The position numbers and the translations under genes are program-made. 11,063 nt of DNA. Source: Gemmatimonadota bacterium. GTDB lineage: Bacteria > Gemmatimonadota > Gemmatimonadetes > Longimicrobiales > Longimicrobiaceae. The DNA lies in assembly GCA_019348475.1 (NCBI GenBank), contig JAHWJJ010000096.1:1-11063 (forward strand), written 5' to 3'. Positions within the stretch are counted from its first letter, which is position 1. Every line of letters starts with the position of its first letter. The notes under the pieces are model-generated. The model worked only from the letters and a program-made list of their open reading frames with translations. It had not been told where the DNA came from and did no database searches. Shown here one piece after another: positions 1-6,728 of the stretch.

Positions 1-1
1 C

Positions 2-358
2 CTGGGGTACGGCGACCTGACGCCGCGGCAGGCGGTGCAGATGCGCATCCACCGCGTCACCCCCGAGTACGTGCGGGAGCTGCGGGAGGCGGGGTTCAGC
101 GACCTCTCACCCCAGGCGGTGGTGGAGATGCGCATCCACCGCATCACCCCGGAGTTCGTCCGCGAGCTGCAGGCGCTGGGATACCGCGACCTCAGCCGCC
201 GGCAGCTGCTGCAGATGGGGATCCACGGCGTGACCCCGGAGTTCATCCGCGAGGTGCGCGCGGCGGGGTTCGGCGACGTGTCTCCCGAAACGCTGGTGCG
301 GATGAAGATCCACGGCATCGGCTCCGACCGCGTGCGCACCCGCCGCCGCGGCGAGTAG
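2..358 (+). CDS. C-terminal part of a tandem-repeat protein (start lies outside the window)
   Basis: The frame is open from the left edge, so this is the 3' end of a longer gene that stops at TAG 356-358. It is made almost entirely of a 29-residue repeat with the pattern M-R-I-H-x-V/I-T-P-E-F/Y-V-R-E-L, then x-x-x-G-F/Y-x-D-L-S. The MRIH-type starts fall at bases 41, 128, 215 and 302, exactly 87 bases apart, and the last copy is degenerate and ends in a basic tail (RTRRRGE). The repeat is amphipathic and probably forms a helical scaffold for protein contacts. I recall similar arrays as C-terminal extensions of M56/BlaR1-like membrane peptidases and other Gemmatimonadota proteins, but the catalytic part is not in view, so no function is assigned. 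The internal GTG at 35 is not the real start. Confidence 0.8.
   Translation: MGYGDLTPRQAVQMRIHRVTPEYVRELREAGFSDLSPQAVVEMRIHRITPEFVRELQALGYRDLSRRQLLQMGIHGVTPEFIREVRAAGFGDVSPETLVRMKIHGIGSDRVRTRRRGE
41..358 (+). repeat. 87-bp coding tandem repeat, about four copies
   Basis: Copies begin at 41, 128, 215 and 302 with a constant 87-base spacing and no indels. The first two copies match closely around ATGCGCATCCACCGC; the third and fourth have diverged to ATGGGGATCCACGGC and ATGAAGATCCACGGC. More copies probably lie upstream, since bases 2-40 already read as the second half of a unit (LGYGDLTPRQAVQ). Confidence 0.85.
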
Positions 359-456
359 CCGCGGCCACCCTGCCAACCTTCCGGGGGGGTGCCGCATCCA
401 AGGTGCGTCCGCCGCCTGCCGGGCCGTAGCCTCTCCTCCCGATCCGGACCGATCCC

Positions 457-3171
457 ATGCATTCGTGCCGCACCCCCCTGACGATCCTGGCCGCGCTGCT
501 GGCCTGCGCCGCGCCCGCGGCCGCGCAGAACGTGGCCCACTCCACCGGCGCGCCGCCGACGGTGCAGGCGGTGGAGCGCACCGCGCCTATCGTGCTGGAC
601 GGGCGGCTGGACGAGCCCACGTGGCAGGGCGCGCCCGCCGCCACCGGTTTTACGCAGCTGGAGCCGGAGGAGGGAAAGACGGCCACGCAGCGCACCGAGG
701 TGCGCCTGGCCTACGACGCCGAGGCGCTGTACATCGGCGCGCGGATGTTCGACACGCTGGGCGCGGCGGGGGTGCGCACGCGCCTGGCCCGCCGCGACCA
801 GAGCGCGGAGGCCGACTACCTGGAGATCACCTTCGACACCTACCACGACCACACCGGGCGCACCGTCTTCAACGTCAACCCGTCGGGGGTCAAGTTCGAC
901 GCGGGGCAGGCGTCGGCGTCCGCGGACCCCTCGTGGGACCCGGTGTGGGCCGTGCAGACGCGCATCGACTCGCTGGGGTGGACCGCGGAGATACGCATTC
1001 CCTTCAGCCAGCTGCGCTTTCCCCGCGACAGCGTGCAGACCTGGGGGATGCAGGTGCTGCGCTACGTGCAGCGGCTGAACGAGCTTTCGATGTGGAGCTT
1101 CGTGCCGCGCCGCGAGAGCGGGGGCGCGCCGCGCTTCGGGCACCTGGAGGGGCTTCGCGCCCCGCGCAACCGCGGCCGGATGGAGCTGCTGCCGTACGTG
1201 CTGAGCCGGGCGCGCTACGTGACCCCCACGCAGCCGGGAAGCCCGTTCCAGAGCGGTGAGGCGTACGACGTGCGCGTGGGGACGGACCTCAAGTACCAGC
1301 TCAGCTCCACCCTCACCCTGGACGCCACCATCAACCCCGACTTCGGGCAGGTGGAGGTGGACCCGGCGGTGGTGAACCTGTCCGCCTTCGAGACCTTCTT
1401 CTCCGAGCGGCGCCCGTTCTTCGTCGAGGGGAGCGGCCTCTTCGGCTTCGGCGGATTCCGGTGCATCAACTGCTCCAACACCAGCTCCCTCTCGCTCTTC
1501 TACTCCCGGCGCATCGGCCGTGCGCCGCAGGGCGTGGTGAGCCGCGGCGACGCGGCGTTCGTCCACTCGCCGGAGAACAGCACCATCCTGGGCGCGGCCA
1601 AGGTGACCGGCCGCACCCGCGGCGGGCTGCAGGTGGGGGTGATGGACGCGGTCACCCGCTCCGGACGGGCGCTGGTGCAGGACACGCTGGGCAGCCGCTT
1701 TACGGAAGAGGTGGAGCCGGCCACCAACTACTTCGTGGGGCGGGTGCGGCGCAACTACCGCGGCGGCAACACCACGGTGGGCGCCATGGCCACCTCGGTC
1801 ATCCGGCGCTTCGACAGCGACGCGCTGCAGCAGCGGCTTCCCGGTCACGCGGAGTCGGTGGGAGTGGACTGGGACATGTGGTGGAAGAACCGCACCTACC
1901 ACCTGATGGGCAACTTCGCCTTCTCCAACACGGCCGGCGACTCGCTTGCGATCCTGCGGCTGCAGACCTCGTCCGCGCGCTACTTTCAGCGGCCGGACCG
2001 GGTGAGCGGGGGGAACGGCATTCTCTCGGACGCGCTGGACCCGTCGGCCACCGCATTGCGCGGCTACGGCGGCTACCTGCGCATGGCCAAAGACGCGGGC
2101 GACTGGCAGTGGGAGACGGCGGTCAACTACCGCAGCCCCGGGTTCGAGGTGAACGACGCCGCCTTCCTGACGCGCGCCGACTTCGTGTGGACGCTGGCCA
2201 ACGTGATGCGCCTGTGGACCCGGCCCACGCGCCTGTACCGGGAGTGGGTGGCCATCGCGGGGGGGCAGCACGAGTCCAACTACGACGGCGACCGGACGGC
2301 GGCGCAGCTGCACGCGTTCACGGGCGGGCAGCTGGCCAACTACTGGAACGTGGCGTTCTACACCGAGTGGTACCCGGAGGTGAGCGACGACCGGCTGTCG
2401 CGGGGCGGCCCGGTGGTGCGCCGGCCGGGCGGGTACCTGCTGCACAGCCGGATGAGCACCGACGGGCGAAAGAAGCTGGTGTTCTCGATGAACGCCGACT
2501 ACGTGGCGCGCCGCGACGACGGGATGTTCTTTGGCACCGGCGCCAACCTGCGCGTAAAGCCGGCGCCCAACGTTCAGTTCTCCGTCGGGCCCTCCTACAG
2601 CTTTACCCGGTCCACCGCGCAGTTCGTGCTGCGGCGCCCGGACGCCACGGCCACGCACTTCGCGGGGCAGCGGGTGCTGTTCGCCGACATCGACCAGAAC
2701 CAGCTCTCCATGAACACGCGCCTGAACTGGACGTTCACGCCCACGCTGACGCTGGAGCTGTTCGCGCAGCCGTTCGTGTTCGCCGGCGACTACTCGAACT
2801 TCAAGGAGTTCACGGGCCCGCGGACGACGGAACAGATGGTGTACGCGCGCGATTTCGGCACCATCTGCTTTGACGAGGCGGCAAACCGCTACACGGCGGA
2901 CCCCAACGGCAACTGCGCGGCGGCGGGCGAGCGTTCGCCGCAGGCGTTCTCGTTCCGGAACCCGGACCTGAACGTCCGTTCGCTGCGGGGCAACGCGGTG
3001 CTGCGGTGGGAGTACCGGCCCGGGTCCACCCTTTTCCTGGTGTGGCAGCAGCAGCGCGCGGGGGGCGAGCCGTTCGGCGACTTCGACTTCGGGCGCGACT
3101 CGCGGGCCATCTTCCAGCAGCGCCCGGACAACATCTTCGTCATCAAGGCCAGCTACTGGATCGGCCGGTAG
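457..3171 (+). CDS. DUF5916 protein with N-terminal CBM9-like domain, predicted outer-membrane barrel
   Basis: This is a 904-residue exported protein. Residues 1-24 form a signal peptide with a hydrophobic core (LTILAALLAC) and an AxA-type site (PAAAQ). Residues about 37-230 match the CBM9-like beta-sandwich found at the start of these proteins: API-VLDGRLDEPTW, then EVRLAYDAEALYIGARMFD. From about residue 245 the DUF5916 signature follows (TINPDFGQVEVDPAVVNLS, AFETFFSERRPFFVEG), and the rest has the alternating aromatic/polar strands of a beta-barrel, ending in KASYWIGR. The family is common in Gemmatimonadota and Bacteroidota. Its substrate is unknown; a role in surface carbohydrate or peptide handling is inferred only from the CBM9-like domain. 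An unusual C-x-x-C pair (RCINCSN) sits near residue 337. ATG 457 is chosen because it starts the signal peptide; no clear Shine-Dalgarno precedes it. The gene is probably monocistronic, ending just before a palindrome. Confidence 0.9.
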   Translation: MHSCRTPLTILAALLACAAPAAAQNVAHSTGAPPTVQAVERTAPIVLDGRLDEPTWQGAPAATGFTQLEPEEGKTATQRTEVRLAYDAEALYIGARMFDTLGAAGVRTRLARRDQSAEADYLEITFDTYHDHTGRTVFNVNPSGVKFDAGQASASADPSWDPVWAVQTRIDSLGWTAEIRIPFSQLRFPRDSVQTWGMQVLRYVQRLNELSMWSFVPRRESGGAPRFGHLEGLRAPRNRGRMELLPYVLSRARYVTPTQPGSPFQSGEAYDVRVGTDLKYQLSSTLTLDATINPDFGQVEVDPAVVNLSAFETFFSERRPFFVEGSGLFGFGGFRCINCSNTSSLSLFYSRRIGRAPQGVVSRGDAAFVHSPENSTILGAAKVTGRTRGGLQVGVMDAVTRSGRALVQDTLGSRFTEEVEPATNYFVGRVRRNYRGGNTTVGAMATSVIRRFDSDALQQRLPGHAESVGVDWDMWWKNRTYHLMGNFAFSNTAGDSLAILRLQTSSARYFQRPDRVSGGNGILSDALDPSATALRGYGGYLRMAKDAGDWQWETAVNYRSPGFEVNDAAFLTRADFVWTLANVMRLWTRPTRLYREWVAIAGGQHESNYDGDRTAAQLHAFTGGQLANYWNVAFYTEWYPEVSDDRLSRGGPVVRRPGGYLLHSRMSTDGRKKLVFSMNADYVARRDDGMFFGTGANLRVKPAPNVQFSVGPSYSFTRSTAQFVLRRPDATATHFAGQRVLFADIDQNQLSMNTRLNWTFTPTLTLELFAQPFVFAGDYSNFKEFTGPRTTEQMVYARDFGTICFDEAANRYTADPNGNCAAAGERSPQAFSFRNPDLNVRSLRGNAVLRWEYRPGSTLFLVWQQQRAGGEPFGDFDFGRDSRAIFQQRPDNIFVIKASYWIGR

Positions 3172-3189
3172 CATCGTCGAAAAGAAATC

Positions 3190-3280
3190 TCACGCGGAGG
3201 ACGCGGAAAAGAGAGAGGACGCGGAGAGCGAGGTTCCGGTCTCCGCGTCCTCAATCCCTTCCTCCGCGTCCTCCGCGTGA
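3190..3280. repeat. Nested palindromic intergenic repeat, likely two-way terminator
   Basis: The outer arms 3190-3207 (TCACGCGGAGGACGCGGA) and 3263-3280 are a perfect 18-base inverted repeat. Inside them, 3215-3227 (GAGGACGCGGAGA) and 3240-3252 form a second perfect 13-base inverted repeat around a 12-base loop. The inner and outer left arms share GAGGACGCGGA, so the element is both a direct and an inverted repeat. It lies between convergent genes (stops at 3171 and 3334), where an RNA hairpin could terminate both transcripts; TGCTTTT follows on the plus strand. It looks like a dispersed intergenic family rather than a site specific to this locus, but no second copy is in the window. Confidence 0.85.
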
Positions 3281-3333
3281 TGCTTTTGGGGGGCCTGCAA
3301 TCCGGGAGGCTATGGTATCTGCGAGAGCCTTTT

Positions 3334-4182
3334 CTATCGCTGCGTCGCCGCGGTGCCGTTCGCGGAGCCGAGCTGCCGGACGCGGGCGCGGAAGGCCTGG
3401 TATTCCGGCGTGTCGTCGGTCAGGCGCGAGCGGTCTACCTGCAGCGAGCGGATCATGGCGCGCGCGTTCTGCACGCGCTCCTGGCTGGTGGGATGGCTGG
3501 CGAACCAGGTGTCCAGCAATCCGGGCTGCCGCGCCTGCTGCTCGAGCAATTCCTCGAAGAAGCTGGCCACGCCCTCGGGATCGTACCCCGCGGCCGGGAG
3601 CGTCTGGATGGCGCGCCGGTCGGCCTCGCGCTCCGCCTCGCGGCCGTACCGCGCGAACACGGCCGCGCCACCCGCCTCCAGCGCGATCTGCTCCACCAGC
3701 CCCGGCTCGCGGCCCAGGATCAGGTACACCAGCGCGACCAGGGCGCCGGCACCTCGCCGCTTCTCCATCTGCTCGATGCCGTGGCGCTCCGTGACGTGCG
3801 CGATCTCGTGCCCCAGCACGCCCGCCAGCTCCGACAGCTCGTCCGCGCTCTCGATGAGCCCGCGGTTCACAAAGATGTGGCCGCCGGGCACCGCGAACGC
3901 GTTCACCTCAGGCGAATCCACCAGGTAAAAGGTGTAGTCCCGCGCCGTCGGGTCCGCGCGCGCGGCCAGCCGCTCCCCCAGCTGGTTGAGCATGGCGACC
4001 GCGGCCGGATCCCGGATCAGCGGCACCTGGCGCTGCACTTCGGCGGCGTAGGCGGCGCCCAGCTCGGCCTCTTCCTGCAGGCTCACGCCCCCGCACGCGG
4101 CGAGCACCGGCGCCGTCAGGAGGAGCGCGGCGCGGCGCAGGCGGCCACGGCGTGGGGTTCTGCTGGAGCGTCGGGAAGTCAC
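3334..4182 (-). CDS. M48-family metalloprotease, predicted lipoprotein
   Basis: This is a 282-residue zinc protease of the M48 (Ste24/BepA/LoiP-like) family, which degrades misfolded or misassembled envelope proteins. A basic N-terminus (residues 4-17) leads into a short hydrophobic stretch and the lipobox LAAC, with Cys30 as the lipidation site, so the mature enzyme should be membrane-anchored on the periplasmic side. The zinc motif HEIAH is at 125-129 and the third ligand is in EREAD (184-188). The family motifs FAVPGGHIFVNRGLI (about 96-110) and SHPTSQER (229-236) are intact. It is about family size for single-domain members and has no TPR tail. The start is GTG at 4182, preceded by GCAGGA about 8 bases upstream. 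It lies 69 bases after tyrA on the same strand with no terminator seen, so it may be the last, functionally unrelated gene of that transcript. Confidence 0.92.
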   Translation of the reverse strand: MTSRRSSRTPRRGRLRRAALLLTAPVLAACGGVSLQEEAELGAAYAAEVQRQVPLIRDPAAVAMLNQLGERLAARADPTARDYTFYLVDSPEVNAFAVPGGHIFVNRGLIESADELSELAGVLGHEIAHVTERHGIEQMEKRRGAGALVALVYLILGREPGLVEQIALEAGGAAVFARYGREAEREADRRAIQTLPAAGYDPEGVASFFEELLEQQARQPGLLDTWFASHPTSQERVQNARAMIRSLQVDRSRLTDDTPEYQAFRARVRQLGSANGTAATQR

Positions 4183-4251
4183 GTCTGTGTCCTGCGGCGA
4201 TCTTCTGTGCGGGGAGCGAGTTCCACCCGCGTCCCTTCACGATGCGCGCCA

Positions 4252-5148
4252 TCACCCGGACTCGCGGTGCCACTCGCGCGCGCGCGCCAGCAGGTCCCGC
4301 AGGGGAGCGTCCTCCCCGTTCGCGATCAGGTGCCGGACCTCGCGCAGCCGCGCCTCCATCGCCTCCAGCGCCGGTACCAGCGCGCCCGCGTTGTCCAGCG
4401 CGACCTCCGCCCACATCTGCGGCGAGCTGCCGGCCAGGCGCGTGACGTCGCGGCCGCCGGGGCCGAGCTCCCCGCGGGCGATCCCTTCCCCCGCCAGCGC
4501 CTGCGCCAGGGCGGAGGACACCAGCTGCGGCAGGTGGCTGGTCCACGCGAGCCGCGCATCGTGATCGTCCGCATCCACCTCCTCCGGAAGGGCGCCGACG
4601 CCGGTCCACAGATCGCGCGCCAGCCGCATCGCATCGTCGGACGTCGACGGCGTGGGAGAGAGAAAGACGCGCGCGCCGCGGAAGAGCCCTTCGCGCGAGG
4701 CATCCCACCCGCTGCGGTGGTCCCCCGCCAGCGGGTGCGATCCCACGAAGCGGTCTCCGATCCCCCGCGCCTGCGCCAGCCGGACGATGGACGCCTTGGT
4801 GCTCCCCATGTCGGTGACCAGCCGCACGCCGTCCATCTCCTTTCCCAGCCTGTCGATCAGGCGGTCGAGGAAGGTGCGCGCGGCGAGCACGGGGAGGGCG
4901 ATCACGATCACGTCGGGCGCATCGTCCCACACGCCGGGGTGGGCGATCCCCTGCCGGATGGCGGAATCCATCGCGGCGCCGTCGTGGTCCCACGCGAACA
5001 CCCGCACGCCGCGCGCGGCCAGGTCGCGCGCCAGCGATCCGCCGATCAGCCCGAGCCCGGCGATGGCGACGGTGCGGACGGCCGATCCCTCCTCGATCCC
5101 CACTTTCGCACTTTCGCACTCCCGCACTTTCGCACTCTCCTCCCTCAC
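4252..5148 (-). CDS. tyrA: Prephenate dehydrogenase
   Basis: The enzyme oxidatively decarboxylates prephenate to 4-hydroxyphenylpyruvate, the committed step to tyrosine. Counting from GTG 5148 (298 residues), the Rossmann motif GLGLIGGS is at 31-38. An acidic residue ends the second strand (FAWDHD, about 52-56), which suggests NAD rather than NADP. VTDMGSTK is at 111-118, GSHPLAG at 136-142, and the helical dimer domain holds DHDARLAWTSHLPQL (195-209) and PGGRDVTRLAGSSPQMWAE. There is no ACT domain and no fused mutase, since the mutase is the separate gene upstream. GTG 5148 overlaps the mutase stop by four bases (GTGA). However, the first 16 or so residues are encoded by a gtgcgaaa-type simple repeat, so GTG 5127 (with GGGAGGAG about 10 bases ahead) or GTG 5103 could be the true start. 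Specificity for arogenate cannot be excluded. Confidence 0.93.
   Translation of the reverse strand: MREESAKVRECESAKVGIEEGSAVRTVAIAGLGLIGGSLARDLAARGVRVFAWDHDGAAMDSAIRQGIAHPGVWDDAPDVIVIALPVLAARTFLDRLIDRLGKEMDGVRLVTDMGSTKASIVRLAQARGIGDRFVGSHPLAGDHRSGWDASREGLFRGARVFLSPTPSTSDDAMRLARDLWTGVGALPEEVDADDHDARLAWTSHLPQLVSSALAQALAGEGIARGELGPGGRDVTRLAGSSPQMWAEVALDNAGALVPALEAMEARLREVRHLIANGEDAPLRDLLARAREWHRESG
5101..5138. repeat. 8-base simple repeat (CACTTTCG / GTGCGAAA)
   Basis: On the plus strand the unit CACTTTCG occurs as a tandem pair and again after a variant CACTCCCG, closing with CACTCTCC. It lies in the 5' end of tyrA and encodes the low-complexity start ESAKVRECESAKVG. It looks like an intergenic simple repeat that has been read into, or lies just before, the tyrA coding region. 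Confidence 0.75.
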
Positions 5149-5453
5149 TCGTCCTCCATCATCTGCACGCGCCGGCAGAGGCCGACCAGGTGCCAGAAGA
5201 CGTAGCGCACGTCCTCTTCCGGCACGCCGGCGTCGCGCGCCAGGGCGCTGGCGCGGCGCACCACGGCGGCCTCGCGCGGGGGATCGAGCGTGGGCATCCC
5301 CAGCGCGCCCTTCACGGGCACCAGCTCGCGCGCCAGCCGCACCCGCTCCGCCACCAGCTGCACGATGGAGCGGTCGATGCGCTCGATCTGCTCGCGGACG
5401 CGCGCCAGCTCCAGTTCGGCCGCGGGGGGCGCCTGCACGGGCGGCGCGCTCAT
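5145..5453 (-). CDS. aroQ: Chorismate mutase, AroQ class
   Basis: This 102-residue, all-helical enzyme converts chorismate to prephenate. Aligned by eye to the E. coli mutase domain, the active-site set is complete: Arg20 in RVREQI, Arg37 in AERVRLA, Lys48 in PVKG, Asp57, Arg60 and Glu61 in LDPPRE, and Gln97 near the C-terminus. The N-terminal dozen residues are a Pro/Ala-rich tail. ATG 5453 overlaps the aroF stop by four bases (ATGA), and the TGA at 5145-5147 overlaps the first possible tyrA start, so the three genes should be translationally coupled. A GAGG lies about 5 bases upstream. It sits between DAHP synthase and TyrA, and its product feeds TyrA. In some bacteria a separate AroQ mutase forms a complex with type I-beta DAHP synthase; that is possible here but not shown by the sequence. 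The symbol follows the AroQ fold class. Confidence 0.93.
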   Translation of the reverse strand: MSAPPVQAPPAAELELARVREQIERIDRSIVQLVAERVRLARELVPVKGALGMPTLDPPREAAVVRRASALARDAGVPEEDVRYVFWHLVGLCRRVQMMEDE

Positions 5454-6499
5454 GCGGCCTCGGCGCGCGCGGGCCGCGGCTCCGCCAGGGTGCGGCCGGC
5501 GGCGTGGGCGAAGGGGCCGATGGCCCGCATCAGCACGTCGAAGTTCTGCAGCGTGAGCGACTGGTCGCCGTCCGAAAGGGCTTCGGCGGGGCGGGGATGC
5601 ACCTCCACCACCAGCCCGTCGGCCCCCGCCGCGATGGCCGCGAAGGAGAGCGGCGCCACCAGGTCCGCGCGCCCGCCGGCGTGGCTGGGGTCCACCATCA
5701 CCGGCAGGTGCGTCTCCGCCTTCAGCACGGGGATGGCGGCCACGTCCAGCGTGTTGCGGGTGGCCGTCTCGTAGGTGCGGATGCCGCGCTCGCAGAGGAT
5801 CACGTCGCGGTTGCCCTGCGCCATCACGTACTCGGCGGCCATCAGGAACTCCTGGATGGTGGCGGCAAGGCCGCGCTTCAGCAGGACCGGGCGCTGCACG
5901 CGTCCCACCTCGGAGAGGAGGGCGAAGTTCTGCATGTTGCGCGCGCCGATCTGCAGCACGTCGGCGTACTGCGCCACCAGCTCCACCTGGCGCGTGTCCA
6001 TCACCTCGGTGACGATGGGGAGCCCGGTCTCCGCGCGCACCTCGGCCAGCATCCTGAGCCCCGCCTCGCCCAGCCCCTGGAACGCGTAGGGGCTGCTGCG
6101 CGGCTTGAAGGCGCCGCCCCGCAGCAGCCCGGCGCCCGCGGCGGCCACGGAGCGCGCCGTCTGCCGCAGCATGTCGCGCCCTTCCACCGAGCACGGGCCG
6201 GCGATCACCGCCAGCGCGCGCCCGCCGATCTCCACCCCGTCGCCGATGCGCACCACGCTGGGCCCGGCGGCGAACTCGCGCGAGGCCAGCTTGTACGGCT
6301 TGAGTACGGGATGCACGCTCTCCACGCCGGCCAGGCTGAGCAGCGCGGCCTCCTGCAGCAGCGCCTCGTCGCCGATGCAGCCGATGATGGTGCGCTGCTC
6401 GCCGCGCGACAGGTGCGTGCGCATGCCGAGCGTCTCAATGCGCTCGCGGATGGCGTCCACCTCGGCGTCAGTGACGTTGGGGCGGGTGACGATGATCAT
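5450..6499 (-). CDS. aroF: 3-deoxy-7-phosphoheptulonate synthase (DAHP synthase), type I-beta with regulatory domain
   Basis: The enzyme condenses phosphoenolpyruvate and erythrose 4-phosphate to DAHP, the entry to the shikimate pathway. It has 349 residues from ATG 6499, a start supported by CAGGAG about 10 bases ahead and by [10 protein letters not shown] as a normal family N-terminus. Residues 1 to about 70 are the ferredoxin-like domain of Thermotoga-type enzymes, running into PYKLASREF; in that group it binds tyrosine or phenylalanine for feedback inhibition. In the barrel are AGPCSVE (Cys103), [16 protein letters not shown] (127-142), IGARNMQNF (184-192), LLKRG (207-211), DPSHAGG (His273), VVEVHP (Glu299) and LSDGDQSL (Asp310/312), giving the metal-site Cys, His, Glu and Asp. 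It is the first structural gene of the operon and lies behind an attenuator. An in-frame upstream extension exists but runs through the terminator hairpin, so it is rejected. Confidence 0.96.
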   Translation of the reverse strand: MIIVTRPNVTDAEVDAIRERIETLGMRTHLSRGEQRTIIGCIGDEALLQEAALLSLAGVESVHPVLKPYKLASREFAAGPSVVRIGDGVEIGGRALAVIAGPCSVEGRDMLRQTARSVAAAGAGLLRGGAFKPRSSPYAFQGLGEAGLRMLAEVRAETGLPIVTEVMDTRQVELVAQYADVLQIGARNMQNFALLSEVGRVQRPVLLKRGLAATIQEFLMAAEYVMAQGNRDVILCERGIRTYETATRNTLDVAAIPVLKAETHLPVMVDPSHAGGRADLVAPLSFAAIAAGADGLVVEVHPRPAEALSDGDQSLTLQNFDVLMRAIGPFAHAAGRTLAEPRPARAEAA

Positions 6500-6542
6500 G
6501 GGACGGGTCTCCTGCCGCTGCCGCGGCGGTGGTGGTTGTGGG

Positions 6543-6579
6543 CAAACGAAAAGGGCCCCCGGATGTCCGGGAGCCCCTT
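6543..6579 (-). terminator. Attenuator terminator upstream of aroF
   Basis: On the minus strand AAGGGGCTCCCGGA is followed after two bases by TCCGGGGGCCCTT, forming a GC-rich stem with one bulged G and one G-U pair. A run reading TTTTCGTTT comes directly after. It lies between the leader ORF stop (6606) and the aroF start (6499), the position expected of a transcription attenuator rather than an end-of-gene terminator. Confidence 0.85.
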
Positions 6580-6605
6580 CGGCTGCCTGTGTGCGAGCAG
6601 ATGTT

Positions 6606-6692
6606 CTACACGCGCGCGGCAAGCCCCGGAGTCCCGTTGGGGAACCCGTAGTAGCGGTAGCCGCGGTAGCTGGTGCGCGTGTGGATGCTCAT
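6606..6692 (-). CDS. Aromatic-amino-acid leader peptide of the aroF operon
   Basis: A 28-codon ORF runs from ATG 6690-6692 to TAG 6606-6608. Within nine residues it reads YRGYRYYGF (residues 9-17): four tyrosines and one phenylalanine, with two adjacent Tyr codons, all TAC. This density is far above chance and resembles trpL and pheL, where the regulated amino acid's codons are bunched. There is no Shine-Dalgarno, but the best upstream promoter would place the transcript start at or within a base or so of the ATG, so leaderless translation is plausible. A terminator hairpin starts 27 bases after the stop. The peptide itself probably has no function beyond being translated. It has no Trp codons, which argues for tyrosine, with perhaps some phenylalanine, as the signal. 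Confidence 0.75.
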   Translation of the reverse strand: MSIHTRTSYRGYRYYGFPNGTPGLAARV

Positions 6693-6699
6693 GGGAACA

Positions 6700-6728
6700 A
6701 GGCTAACGCGAAAACGTGTGGAGCACAA
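6700..6728 (-). promoter_or_regulatory. Predicted promoter of the aroF leader and operon
   Basis: On the minus strand a -35-like TTGTGC (6723-6728) is 17 bases from a TAnnnT-type -10, TAGCCT (6700-6705). Transcription would begin about seven bases on, at the leader ATG (6692). The -35 matches the consensus only in TTG plus spacing, so the call is moderate. The -10 overlaps the TAG of the small ORF upstream. Confidence 0.45.

Larger units (their letters stand above)
6543..6692 (-). promoter_or_regulatory. Predicted tyrosine-responsive transcription attenuator
   Basis: The element joins a short ORF rich in Tyr codons (6606-6692), a candidate antiterminator strand and the terminator. TCCGGGG at 6624-6630, just after the Tyr/Phe codons, can pair with CUCCCGGA of the terminator's 5' arm through seven pairs including one G-U. 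A ribosome stalled at Tyr14/Tyr15 would leave that strand free and break the terminator; a ribosome running to the TAG would cover it and allow the hairpin to form. The downstream genes make tyrosine, so the sensed amino acid fits. The mechanism is inferred; the ORF, codons and hairpin are seen directly. Confidence 0.72.

Noticed and set aside
465..2873. Long second-frame ORFs inside the DUF5916 gene
   Set aside because: Their translations are Arg/Ala/Gly/His-rich shadows of the real frame, which has a signal peptide and family motifs.
3277..5205. A 642-residue plus-strand open frame
   Set aside because: It is antisense to the M48 protease and tyrA, both of which have intact catalytic motifs. 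Long antisense frames are expected at this GC.
6500..6622. N-terminal extension of aroF by 41 residues
   Set aside because: The extension would be encoded by the terminator hairpin and part of the leader ORF, while ATG 6499 has a ribosome site and a normal family N-terminus.
4652..6706. A 684-residue plus-strand open frame
   Set aside because: It lies antisense to tyrA, the mutase, aroF and the leader, is full of Ala/Arg/His-rich low-complexity sequence and has no recognisable domain.
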